From the NCBI RefSeq assembly GCF_014836325.1, contig NZ_JACSQZ010000015.1, positions 1 through 63,724 of the forward strand: DNA of 63,724 bases, written 5' to 3'. Position numbers and translations under genes: made by a program. Source of the DNA: Clostridium gallinarum (GTDB taxonomy: Bacteria > Bacillota > Clostridia > Clostridiales > Clostridiaceae). The notes below the pieces were generated by a model, which made no database searches, was not told the DNA's origin, and saw only the letters and a program-made list of their open reading frames with translations. Shown one piece after another: positions 1 through 8,413 of the stretch (the stretch's first letter is position 1; every line of letters begins with the position of its first letter).

Positions 1-64
1 CTGATTAGAGTTTACTTATAAAAGTAATAATATTCGTATTAGCTTTTATAATTTTATTATACGA

Positions 65-198
65 GGAAAGTATAAAAAAGTTATGACCTATTACTAACTA
101 TTTATACTTTCCTTCCTTCAGTTTGCAAAGAGATAAACATTGTATGACGGCGACTTGGAACGCATGCGACGGAGCAAGGAATATAATGTTTATCTCTT
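65..198 (+). repeat. Two-hairpin repeat, copy R1 (type 1 outer stem)
   Basis: A first hairpin has a perfect 12-bp stem (65-76 with 101-112, GGAAAGTATAAA). A linker with CCTTCAGTTTGC follows, then the large hairpin: 128-145 pairs with 181-198 (18 bp including one G.U on this strand). Between the arms lies the conserved core GACTTGGA-acgcat-GCGACGGA. It lies 138 nt upstream of the first gene and ends in TCTCTTATTTTATT, so a terminator role is possible. Family membership is seen directly; function is unknown. Confidence 0.85.
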
Positions 199-335
199 AT
201 TTTATTATGATTAAATTGTATAAATAATGTATTAAAGTAGTATTTTTTATGGTATAATGTAAAAATATTGATTTACAAGAAAAAAGTAAATATAATAATT
301 AATGAAAATTTTGGTTTAACAATATATTATAGGAT

Positions 336-1958
336 TTGGGGGAGATTAAAATAAAGTTTAAACACCTGATATCGATGATAATAATTGTATTAATTTTAAA
401 TATGCTCTCAATAAATGTATATTCTATGAATACAGAGTCAAAAGATGTAATTAAGATTGGAGTGTATGAATACGAGCCTTACATATATGTTGAGGAAAAT
501 GGCACAATTAAAGGATATTATGATGATCTTTTGAAGCTATTACGTAAAAAATATGATTTTGAATATGAATATGTTTTATGCAATATTTCTGATGGATTAG
601 AAATGCTAGAAGATGGTGATATAGATATTATGCTAGGATTACCTATTAGTATTATGGAAAGTAGAGACATAATATTCAATAAAAAAAGCATTTCTCAAGA
701 GGAATTTGGTATTTTTAGTAAAACAAATATTAGTGTAAGTGATTTTGAATCAAATAATGAGTTAAGACTTGGATTAGTTGAAGATGACCATAATGCAGAA
801 TGGATTTTAAAATTCTTTGAAGCAAATAATATTAAGATGGAAATTGTATACGATAAGAATTATAAAATATTAGAGCAACTAATGAAAGATGATAAAATTG
901 ATTTAATGGTAGATAATGCATATAAAAAAAGTAAGTATGAAATGATATATAAATTTGCAGGTGAGCAAATCTATATAGGCGGTAATAAAGGTAGTGCAGA
1001 TATTTTAGATAATATTGATGAGGCTATTAAAGAATATAAAGAGCAAAAGTATAATCCAATTGAAACAATTCAAGCTAAATACTTTAACGAGGATTATAAT
1101 AAAAAATTAATTGAAAAAATAATTACCATTATAATATTGATTGTATTATCTTTAGTTGTAAGTATAGTCTTAATAATTCCGCAAATAAGGAAGAGAAAAA
1201 TAAGAAATAAAATTAAGTATAGAATGAAAAATGATAATTACTTAATACAATATCAGCCTATTTATAATCCTAGAAATAGGGAAATAGCTGGCTTTGAAGG
1301 TTTACTAAGGCTTATAGATTCAGATAATAAAATTATTCCTCCTTATAAATTTATACCTGAAATTGAAGAAAATGATATGCTATTTGATATTTCTCTTTGG
1401 ATTCTTAAAAAGGTGATTAAAGATTATGATGAAATTAAGAATTATAAATGTGTTAAGGGGAAGAGATTTTATATATCACTTAACTTATCTTTAAATGAAA
1501 TAGAAAATGATGTTTTTATAAAAAAAGCAATTCAAATATTACATAAATCTAATTTAGGCCCTAATCAGATTTGTTTAGAAGTAATTGAAAGAGTTAAAAT
1601 GAATGACTTAGAGAAGATAAATAAAAATATAAATCTTTTAAAGAAAGCAGGATTTAAAATTGCAATAGATGATTTTGGAGTAGAATATTCAAACTTAGAT
1701 GTACTTCAAAAACTAGATATTGATATTATAAAGATAGATAAGAACTTTGTTGATGGAATTGGTAAGGATATAATTAGAAATGAAATTGTATTATTTATAT
1801 CCAAAATAGCAAGAGCTGCAAATAAAAAGGTTATATTAGAAGGCGTTGAAGAAAAAGAACAAGATATTGCAATTAAGAAAATAGAAAATAATTTATTATA
1901 TGTACAAGGCTATTACTACAATAAACCAATGTATCTAGAAGATATAAAGGCTCTTTAA
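336..1958 (+). CDS. SBP_bac_3 sensor - TM - EAL phosphodiesterase (c-di-GMP)
   Basis: This is a membrane-bound c-di-GMP phosphodiesterase. A signal-like hydrophobic N-terminus (about residues 8-30) precedes an extracytoplasmic amino-acid-binding-type domain (about 38-255), a transmembrane helix (about 262-283) and a C-terminal EAL domain (about 300-540). EAL residues are largely kept: EGLLRL for EAL, NLSL, LEVIE, AIDDFG, KIDK, EGVE and QGYYYNKP, so activity is plausible. The start is uncertain. The only early start codon in frame is TTG at 336, which overlaps the strong GGGGGAG ribosome binding site at 338-344; a codon near 351 (ATA) would be at the right spacing, and the next ATG is at 375. 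The gene directly downstream encodes a cyclase with the same kind of sensor, so the two may set c-di-GMP in opposite directions in response to small ligands. Confidence 0.9.
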   Translation: MGEIKIKFKHLISMIIIVLILNMLSINVYSMNTESKDVIKIGVYEYEPYIYVEENGTIKGYYDDLLKLLRKKYDFEYEYVLCNISDGLEMLEDGDIDIMLGLPISIMESRDIIFNKKSISQEEFGIFSKTNISVSDFESNNELRLGLVEDDHNAEWILKFFEANNIKMEIVYDKNYKILEQLMKDDKIDLMVDNAYKKSKYEMIYKFAGEQIYIGGNKGSADILDNIDEAIKEYKEQKYNPIETIQAKYFNEDYNKKLIEKIITIIILIVLSLVVSIVLIIPQIRKRKIRNKIKYRMKNDNYLIQYQPIYNPRNREIAGFEGLLRLIDSDNKIIPPYKFIPEIEENDMLFDISLWILKKVIKDYDEIKNYKCVKGKRFYISLNLSLNEIENDVFIKKAIQILHKSNLGPNQICLEVIERVKMNDLEKINKNINLLKKAGFKIAIDDFGVEYSNLDVLQKLDIDIIKIDKNFVDGIGKDIIRNEIVLFISKIARAANKKVILEGVEEKEQDIAIKKIENNLLYVQGYYYNKPMYLEDIKAL

Positions 1959-2008
1959 TTTATAATATATAATATTTAAAATAAATTAGAGCAAAATGGA
2001 GATTGAGA

Positions 2009-4135
2009 GTGAGTTATAGAATAATGAAATGTTTAAAAAAAGTAAAAAATATTCTTTTGATATTAGGTATTATACATATATGTTTAAGTATGAAAATTAG
2101 TTATGTAAATGCCGAAACTAATAATAAGATTAAAGTTGGATATTCAATTGTTCCTGGATTCACAGAAGTTAACGATGGTATTTATAGTGGATTTTCTTTT
2201 GAATACTTAAGGGAAATTAGTAAATATACTGGGTGGGAATATGAATTTATTCAAATGAGTCTCAATGATGTTATTAATAAATTAAAAGACGGAGAGATAG
2301 ATATTGCAGGTGGAATGTTTAAAAATGAGCAAACTATGGAATTATATGATTTTCCAGAGTACAGCACTGGTGCTACATATACTACTTTAGTTACTTTAAA
2401 GGATAATAATAGTATAGATATTTCGAATATTGAAACCTTAGATGGAATTAAAGTAGGGTACTTTGAAACAGCAAAAGTAAAACTTGAAAAATTCAATGAG
2501 TTTTGCAAAGCTAGTGGTATTGAAAATGTAAATCTTATTCCTTATCCCTATGGTGATGATACTGAAATTAAAGAAGCATTAAAGAGCGGCGAAATAGATG
2601 CTATTATTACTGGAGATTTATTAAATAATGATGAAGAAAAAGTTATTGCTAGATTTGGAGCAGTACCATATTATTTTGCAACAACAAAAGAAAATACAGA
2701 AATAATATCTGATTTAAATAAAGCAATTTTTAAAATAAAAGAAAAAAATCCAGATTATGAACAAATATTATATAATAAATATTTTGAAATTTTTAACAGT
2801 AAAATAGTAAGCTTAAATAAAGAAGAAAAAGAATATATCAATAGTCTAGGTGTATTAAAGGCAATTTATGTTGATAATAATATACCAGTTCAATATTACA
2901 ATACTAAAACTAATGAAGCAGATGGTATTTTTATTGATTTAGTAAGATTAATTATGGAAAGAGCAGGTATTAAAGTTGAATTTATAGAGGCTTATACTTA
3001 TGAAGAAGCTTACAAAATGATTGAAGATAAAAAAGCTGATTTAATAGTAGCTGTACCAGATACATATTCAATTGAAAATGGAAAAGAATTGTTTATTACA
3101 CAATCATACATGAATACAGATATAGTTAGAGTAAAGAATAAAAATATTAAATTAGATAAAGAAATAACTGCTGTAGTAAAAGGGTATGGGTATCCTGAGC
3201 TAATTGATGAAGGTGAAATTAAATATTATGAAAATTTAGAAGAGGCTTTAAAGGCAATAGAAAAAGGAGAAGCAACAATAACTAGTTATAATAACTATTC
3301 TGTATCAAATTATATTTCTACGAATTATTATTCTAATTTAGTTGTTTTATATCGAGAAGATAACGTTGGTGCATCAATAGGATTTGCAAAGCCAATAGAT
3401 AAAGAATTAATTAATATTATTAATAAATCAATTAATACTCTATCAAAAGATGAAATTAGTAGTATTATTTATGAGAATACTTCTAATATTCATCATAAAG
3501 TTACAGTAAAGCAAATAATTATTGAAAATACTGCATTACTTACAGTAATAGGAGTAATTATAATAATAGCAATTTCTATGATAATTTTACGTAGAGTTAG
3601 GAAACTGAATGAAGACAAGAAATTACTATTAAAGAAATCACAAATAGATGTTTTAACAGGTGCTTATAATCGTGAAGCAGGAGAAACATTAATAAAGGAA
3701 TATTTAAATACAAAAAGTTTAAATTTATATTATGCTTTTATAATAATTGATATAGATTATTTTAAGAAAGTAAATGATAGATTAGGACATCATATTGGTG
3801 ATGATGTATTAAAAGAATTTACATTAATATTAATGAAGAAATTTACTAAAGAAAATATTATTTGTCGTCTAGGTGGAGATGAATTTATAGTTTTTGTAAA
3901 AGATATTCAAGAAAATAACATTAATATGATTAGCCAAAAGTTAAATGTATTATGTACAAAAATGAAAAAAAATATAGAGTATAATAATATTAAACAAGAA
4001 ATATCTTTAAGCATTGGCTGTGTTATAAGTAATAAGAATAGTGATTTTAAGGAATTGTACAAGCAAGCTGATGAAATGCTTTATAAAGTAAAAAATAACG
4101 GTAAAAACGGATATGAAATAAAAAATTATAATTAA
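2009..4135 (+). CDS. Tandem SBP_bac_3 sensors - TM - GGDEF diguanylate cyclase
   Basis: Two solute-binding-type domains in tandem (about residues 38-265 and 275-490) face outside. A transmembrane helix (about 510-532) leads to a GGDEF domain with an intact RLGGDEF active site. The inhibitory RxxD site normally found five residues upstream is absent (TKEN there), so product feedback is unlikely. GTG at 2009 is preferred because GGAG at 1998-2001 is correctly spaced; TTG 2003 is too close and ATG 2024 too far. It follows the EAL gene by about 50 nt and is likely co-transcribed. Known family behaviour: periplasmic-type binding domains in such proteins sense amino acids or similar ligands. The ligand here is not predictable. 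Confidence 0.9.
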   Translation: MSYRIMKCLKKVKNILLILGIIHICLSMKISYVNAETNNKIKVGYSIVPGFTEVNDGIYSGFSFEYLREISKYTGWEYEFIQMSLNDVINKLKDGEIDIAGGMFKNEQTMELYDFPEYSTGATYTTLVTLKDNNSIDISNIETLDGIKVGYFETAKVKLEKFNEFCKASGIENVNLIPYPYGDDTEIKEALKSGEIDAIITGDLLNNDEEKVIARFGAVPYYFATTKENTEIISDLNKAIFKIKEKNPDYEQILYNKYFEIFNSKIVSLNKEEKEYINSLGVLKAIYVDNNIPVQYYNTKTNEADGIFIDLVRLIMERAGIKVEFIEAYTYEEAYKMIEDKKADLIVAVPDTYSIENGKELFITQSYMNTDIVRVKNKNIKLDKEITAVVKGYGYPELIDEGEIKYYENLEEALKAIEKGEATITSYNNYSVSNYISTNYYSNLVVLYREDNVGASIGFAKPIDKELINIINKSINTLSKDEISSIIYENTSNIHHKVTVKQIIIENTALLTVIGVIIIIAISMIILRRVRKLNEDKKLLLKKSQIDVLTGAYNREAGETLIKEYLNTKSLNLYYAFIIIDIDYFKKVNDRLGHHIGDDVLKEFTLILMKKFTKENIICRLGGDEFIVFVKDIQENNINMISQKLNVLCTKMKKNIEYNNIKQEISLSIGCVISNKNSDFKELYKQADEMLYKVKNNGKNGYEIKNYN

Positions 4136-4169
4136 TAAAAAAACATAATAAATTTAGATAATTAGTTAT

Positions 4170-4220
4170 AGAGATAAGTATTAGATTTTAAAGAATATAA
4201 TACTTATCTCTTATTATTTT
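4170..4220 (+). terminator. Terminator hairpin after the cyclase gene; possible core-less relative of the repeat family
   Basis: A perfect 14-bp stem (4170-4183 with 4198-4211) is followed by TATTATTTTT. The arms AGAGATAAGTATTA/TAATACTTATCTCT match type 1 repeat arms except for two paired changes (AAAC to AAGT on one side, GTTT to ACTT on the other). The 3' flank AAGAATATAA also matches. It may be a copy that lost its core. Confidence 0.75.
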
Positions 4221-4280
4221 TAACAAATTTAAATTAGTAAATGTTTTCTAGTGTAAATTTATAAAATATATATTTAATTA

Positions 4281-4345
4281 TTGACTAGTTAGTACAAAAA
4301 TAGTATAACTATAACATACTGATTATTGACTAGTCAGTACAAAAA
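4281..4345 (+). promoter_or_regulatory. Promoter with twin operators upstream of the YhgE/Pip gene
   Basis: A consensus promoter is visible: TTGACT at 4281-4286, 17 nt, TATAAC at 4304-4309. The sequence TTGACTAGTTAGTACAAAAA (4281-4300) recurs as TTGACTAGTCAGTACAAAAA (4326-4345), 45 bp away. The centre TGACTAGTCA is palindromic. One copy overlaps the -35 box and the other lies downstream of -10, a typical repressor layout. YhgE/Pip genes are often controlled by TetR-type repressors, but no such gene is in this window. Confidence 0.75.
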
Positions 4346-4365
4346 ACTAAATAGAAGGTGATTTT

Positions 4366-6828
4366 ATGAATTTCCTAAGAATTGCAAAGGAAGATATTAA
4401 AAGCATTCTAAAGAATAGGTTTATACGAGTGTCAATAATTGCAATCATAGTAGTTCCTCTTTTATATTCATTATTATACTTGTATGCCTTTTGGGATCCC
4501 TATTCAAAATTAGAAGATATTCATTTAGCAGTAGTAAACAATGATGCTGGTACTGTTATGGATGGAGAAAAAGTAAACTATGGAAATGATATTGTAGATG
4601 AACTTAAGTCTAACAATGAAATTGGTTGGGAGTTTACTACGGAAGAAGAAGCAAATGAAGGTTTAGAAGGTGAAACCTATTATGCTAAAGTAGTTATTCC
4701 AGAGGATTTTTCATCTAATGTAATATCAGCTAAGGAAGGAAAACCACAAAAAGCAAAAATTGAGTTTATAACAAATGATAAGAAAAATTTCTTAGCATCT
4801 CAAATTAACTCAAAGGTGGAAGCTGAGCTTAAAGGAAAATTAAATTCTAGCATTTCAAGCAATTATATTGAAGTAGCCTTTGATAGTTTATATGAAGCTA
4901 AGGATGGATTAGTACAAGCAGCTGATGGAAGTAAACAAATTAATGATGGATTAGCTACCTTAAATGATAAGGTTCCAGAATTAGCTGAGGGTGCTAACAA
5001 ATTAGGAGATGGTGCATCTCAATTATTAGATGGACAAGTAGCCTTAAATAATGGTATAAGTCAAGTTTCTGATGGTTCAAAAGCTTTAAATGAAGGTCTT
5101 GGACAGTTATATTCAAAGGTTCCAAGCTTAAGTACTGGAGTAAATGAATTAACAAAAGGAACTTCAGATTTACAAAGTGGAATTTCTACAGCAAATTCAG
5201 GATCAAAACAAATTGCTGATGGAAGTAAAAAATTATATGATGCATATAATTCAACTATTTATCCTTCGGTAGAAAAGTTAAGTGAAGGTTCAAACCAATT
5301 AAATAGTGCATTAAGTGCAGGTAGTGAAAGTATAGCACAACTAAATTCTGGTGCTAATTTAGTATCACAAAGTTCAGATGCAATATCTGCAGGATATAAT
5401 GATATTTACAATGGAATTAACACTTTAGTTTCAGGAGTATCAACTTCAGCTGAAGCAAATGGTAAGGTTATGGCATTACTAAGTCAAGCAGCTAGTACAA
5501 CTGATATTGATACAAAGAATACATTAATTAATCAAGCATTACAAATAGCTCAAGCAGTTAATGAAAAAGCTCAAAATAGTTCTGCAGATGTAATAAAATT
5601 AGTACAAGGAAATAGTTATTTTAAAGAAAAGCTTAATGAATATACAGAAGGTTCTAAGCAAGTAGCAAATGGAACAACTTCATTGATTTCTAGTGTTTCT
5701 GAAGTACAAAATGGAGTTAGTGCATTAAATTTAGGATTAAATCAATTAAAAGAAGGATTAAATCCTAATACAAGCGAATTTGGACTTGGATTAAAAGCAA
5801 TTTCAGATAGTACTGCTAATTTAAGCACAGGATTAAGTGCTATAAATGAAGGTGCTGGAAAGTTAAATGCAGGAGCAAAGGAATTGAATTCTAATATTCC
5901 AACATTATCAGCAGGAATAACTGAACTTTATAATGGTTCAAGTACATTAGCAAATGGTACTACTGAATTAGCAAGTGGTTCAAATAAATTAGTAAATGGA
6001 CAACAAGAATTAAGTTCAGGTATAACTCAGTTAACTTCAGCAGTTCCTACATTAACAGATGGTGTTAATAAGCTTTATGATGGTAGCAAGGAACTAAGCA
6101 CTAAATTAGAAGAAGGTGCTAATAAATTAAAAGATGGACTAGTTAATAGTGCATCTGATATGGGAGAATTTGCATCACAAGCTATAGATATGAATTTAGA
6201 AGCAATAAATGCTATTCCTAACTATGGTACAGGTTTTGCACCATACTTTATGCCATTATCATTATGGATAGGTGCAATAATGATGTTCTTCGTAATTCCT
6301 TCTAAAGTAAAGGATGAAGAAAATTTATCTAAATTTGATAAAGTAGTTGGAAAATATTTATCATATTCATTTGTAGGGATTTTACAAGCAATATTAGTAA
6401 GTGTAGTAGTACTTATGCTAGGTTTAAAACCAACAAATATGGTATTATATTTTGCAACTAATATCTTCTTATCGCTAGTATTCGTTGCAATAGTTCAATG
6501 TTTAATTTCTCTATTTGGAGATGCAGGAAGACTACTTGCAATAATATTATTAATACTTCAACTTACAGCTTGTGCAGGTACATTCCCATTAGAAGTAGTA
6601 CCTAAATTCTTTAAGGTATTAAATCCATTTATGCCTTTCACATATGCAGTACAAGCACTAAGAGAAGTTGTATCAGCAGATATAATAAACTACAGCATAA
6701 TAGGACAAGATTTCCTAATACTAGGAATAGTGCTAATAGCATTTTTAACAATTTCAGTTCTATTAAAAAACTTTGGAGAAAAACTAACTTCGTCTATTGA
6801 AGGAAGAAAAGAAACTCTAAACAATTGA
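4366..6828 (+). CDS. YhgE/Pip domain membrane protein
   Basis: The protein has one N-terminal transmembrane helix (about residues 20-42), a conserved extracytoplasmic YhgE/Pip N-domain, a very long region (about 170-610) rich in repeating DG.S.L..G units such as ADGSKQINDGLATLND, and five or six C-terminal transmembrane helices (about 640-810). This is the architecture of YhgE/Pip (phage infection protein) and of ABC-2-like and EsaA-like export proteins. The substrate is unknown. The length, 820 residues, is normal. It is preceded by AGAAGGTGA and the twin operators, so it is probably induced when a repressor is released. It stands alone and ends before a compound terminator region. Confidence 0.92.
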   Translation: MNFLRIAKEDIKSILKNRFIRVSIIAIIVVPLLYSLLYLYAFWDPYSKLEDIHLAVVNNDAGTVMDGEKVNYGNDIVDELKSNNEIGWEFTTEEEANEGLEGETYYAKVVIPEDFSSNVISAKEGKPQKAKIEFITNDKKNFLASQINSKVEAELKGKLNSSISSNYIEVAFDSLYEAKDGLVQAADGSKQINDGLATLNDKVPELAEGANKLGDGASQLLDGQVALNNGISQVSDGSKALNEGLGQLYSKVPSLSTGVNELTKGTSDLQSGISTANSGSKQIADGSKKLYDAYNSTIYPSVEKLSEGSNQLNSALSAGSESIAQLNSGANLVSQSSDAISAGYNDIYNGINTLVSGVSTSAEANGKVMALLSQAASTTDIDTKNTLINQALQIAQAVNEKAQNSSADVIKLVQGNSYFKEKLNEYTEGSKQVANGTTSLISSVSEVQNGVSALNLGLNQLKEGLNPNTSEFGLGLKAISDSTANLSTGLSAINEGAGKLNAGAKELNSNIPTLSAGITELYNGSSTLANGTTELASGSNKLVNGQQELSSGITQLTSAVPTLTDGVNKLYDGSKELSTKLEEGANKLKDGLVNSASDMGEFASQAIDMNLEAINAIPNYGTGFAPYFMPLSLWIGAIMMFFVIPSKVKDEENLSKFDKVVGKYLSYSFVGILQAILVSVVVLMLGLKPTNMVLYFATNIFLSLVFVAIVQCLISLFGDAGRLLAIILLILQLTACAGTFPLEVVPKFFKVLNPFMPFTYAVQALREVVSADIINYSIIGQDFLILGIVLIAFLTISVLLKNFGEKLTSSIEGRKETLNN

Positions 6829-7019
6829 TAATTGATAATGCATAACAAAATAATTGATAATTGATAATGCATAATGCATAATTAAGGATGTTTTGCACAG
6901 CAAAACTGAAAATAAAACAATAAAGGACTGCCAAAGGCAGTCCTTTACTAATTTCCAAAACTCCGAAGGAGTTTTTTCCTAAATTCTACATTTTTCATTT
7001 TTAATTTTTCATTCTTCAT
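6826..7019. repeat. Heptad-repeat module H1 with two terminators
   Basis: The left arm is 7-nt periodic (ATTGATA, ATTGATA, ATGCATA, ATGCATA; about 6831-6885). The right arm at 6982-7019 (TTCTACATTTTTCATTTTTA and on) is roughly its inverse complement and supplies the last codons and stop of the minus-strand MFS gene. Inside are a GTTTTGC-aca-GCAAAAC hairpin (6890-6906), a perfect terminator stem (6922-6932 with 6936-6946) and an AAAACTCC-gaa-GGAGTTTT terminator (6957-6977). The last two can serve both strands. Confidence 0.8.
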
Positions 7020-8250
7020 CTACTTTGGTTAAACAAATAAATCCTAAAACAAATAGAATTATTAAGCTTAAAATTCCGTTTCTAGTTTGTCCAGTTGCTT
7101 GAGTAATTATAGCTACAAGAAGTGGACCGATAATAGCTGCAAATTTTCCGAAGATATTATAAAAACCAAAGAATTCATTTGCATGTTCTTTAGGAACCAT
7201 TTTACCAAAGAATGATCTTGAAATAGCTTGAATACCTCCTTGAGCAGAGCCAACAGCCATAGCTAAAATCAAAAAATCAACTGCAGTTTTTATGAAATAT
7301 CCATAAACACAAATTATAGTGTAAGTAGCAATTCCTATATAAAGTAGTTTTTTACCACCAAGTTTTTCTGAGAGTTTACCATATAAAATCGTAAATGGAA
7401 AAGCTACAAATTGAGTTAATAATAAAATAATAAGTAGTGCTATCATAGAAATTCCAAGATCAGTTCCATAGGAAGTAGCCATACCAATTATAGTATCAAC
7501 ACCATCAATATAAAAGAAGTAAGCAAATAAAAATAGAAATATATTTTTATGATTCTTAATTTCTTTTAAAGTCAAAAATAATCTTTTAAAAGACTTTTGA
7601 ACTGGATTTGATTCAGGTTCAACATAATATATTTGATTAACATTTTTAAGAAGTGGAATAGTAAATATTAGCCACCAAATAGATGTAATTAAAAATGTTA
7701 GTTTACATGCCATAGGAAGAGATATAGGTAATATATTCTTTTGAGAAAGTAGAACAATTACTATAGAAATCATAAATGGAATAGTGCTTCCTATATATCC
7801 AAGAGCAAATCCATAAGATGAAACCTTGTCCATTCTCTCCTTAGAAGATACATCAACTAAAAAAGCATCATAAAAAATATTAGTACCAGAGAATCCAACT
7901 AAGGTAAATCCATAACAAAATAATAGTAAAATAGGATTATTTTCTGGAATAAACGCAAGTAAAGTAGTAAATAAAACACCTATTGTAAAGAAGAATTTAA
8001 AAAATTTCTTTTTATTTCCCTTATAATCAGCTATAGTTCCAAGGATTGGAGCAAGTAATGATACAACCATAGTAGATAAGGAAATTGTATATCCCCAAAG
8101 AGCTGTAGAGTTAGAGGAAGACATTCCTCCAGCTTCAGCAACTGATTTAAAATATATAGGTAATACAGTAGACGTAATTGTCATTGAATAAGCAGAATTT
8201 GCCCAATCATAAAGAGCCCAACTTTTTTCTTGTTTATTTAAACCTTTCAT
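7009..8250 (-). CDS. MFS transporter, UMF1/Atg22-like family
   Basis: A 413-residue, 12-helix transporter. The N-terminal KSWALYDWANSAYSMTI segment is characteristic of the UMF1 (Atg22-like) branch of the major facilitator superfamily. Relatives in fungi export vacuolar amino acids; the bacterial substrates are mostly unknown. The start ATG at 8250 follows AGAGGTGA on the minus strand. The C-terminal codons (KVDEE and stop) lie inside the right arm of a heptad-repeat module. The adjacent minus-strand phosphodiesterase gene is about 160 nt upstream and the two could be co-transcribed, but a hairpin repeat lies between them. Confidence 0.88.
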   Translation of the reverse strand: MKGLNKQEKSWALYDWANSAYSMTITSTVLPIYFKSVAEAGGMSSSNSTALWGYTISLSTMVVSLLAPILGTIADYKGNKKKFFKFFFTIGVLFTTLLAFIPENNPILLLFCYGFTLVGFSGTNIFYDAFLVDVSSKERMDKVSSYGFALGYIGSTIPFMISIVIVLLSQKNILPISLPMACKLTFLITSIWWLIFTIPLLKNVNQIYYVEPESNPVQKSFKRLFLTLKEIKNHKNIFLFLFAYFFYIDGVDTIIGMATSYGTDLGISMIALLIILLLTQFVAFPFTILYGKLSEKLGGKKLLYIGIATYTIICVYGYFIKTAVDFLILAMAVGSAQGGIQAISRSFFGKMVPKEHANEFFGFYNIFGKFAAIIGPLLVAIITQATGQTRNGILSLIILFVLGFICLTKVDEE

Positions 8251-8335
8251 ATTTCACCTCTTATTTTTAATATATAAATTCAGCTTGCTGAATTTTTTCC
8301 ATTAGTATTGTTACTGACCAATTTAGAGTGTTTTA

Positions 8336-8408
8336 CATAATTATATATATTGTTAGGAAGTCGACTTGGAGCCTGCGACGGAGACTGAGAACAATATATA
8401 TAATTATG
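8336..8408 (+). repeat. Hairpin repeat, copy R2 (type 3 outer stem)
   Basis: Perfect 19-bp outer stem (8336-8354 with 8390-8408) whose sequence is unrelated to types 1 and 2, yet it encloses the same core GACTTGGAGC-ct-GCGACGGA. The inner stem is AGTC/GACT here. The element ends 5 nt from the stop codon of the minus-strand gene at 8414. No upstream companion hairpin is evident. Confidence 0.85.
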
Positions 8409-8413
8409 ATAAG

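Noticed and set aside
128..198. Repeat family read as a CRISPR repeat or tRNA-like gene
   Set aside because: Copies are dispersed, not arrayed with spacers, and there is no acceptor-stem, anticodon or T-loop pattern.
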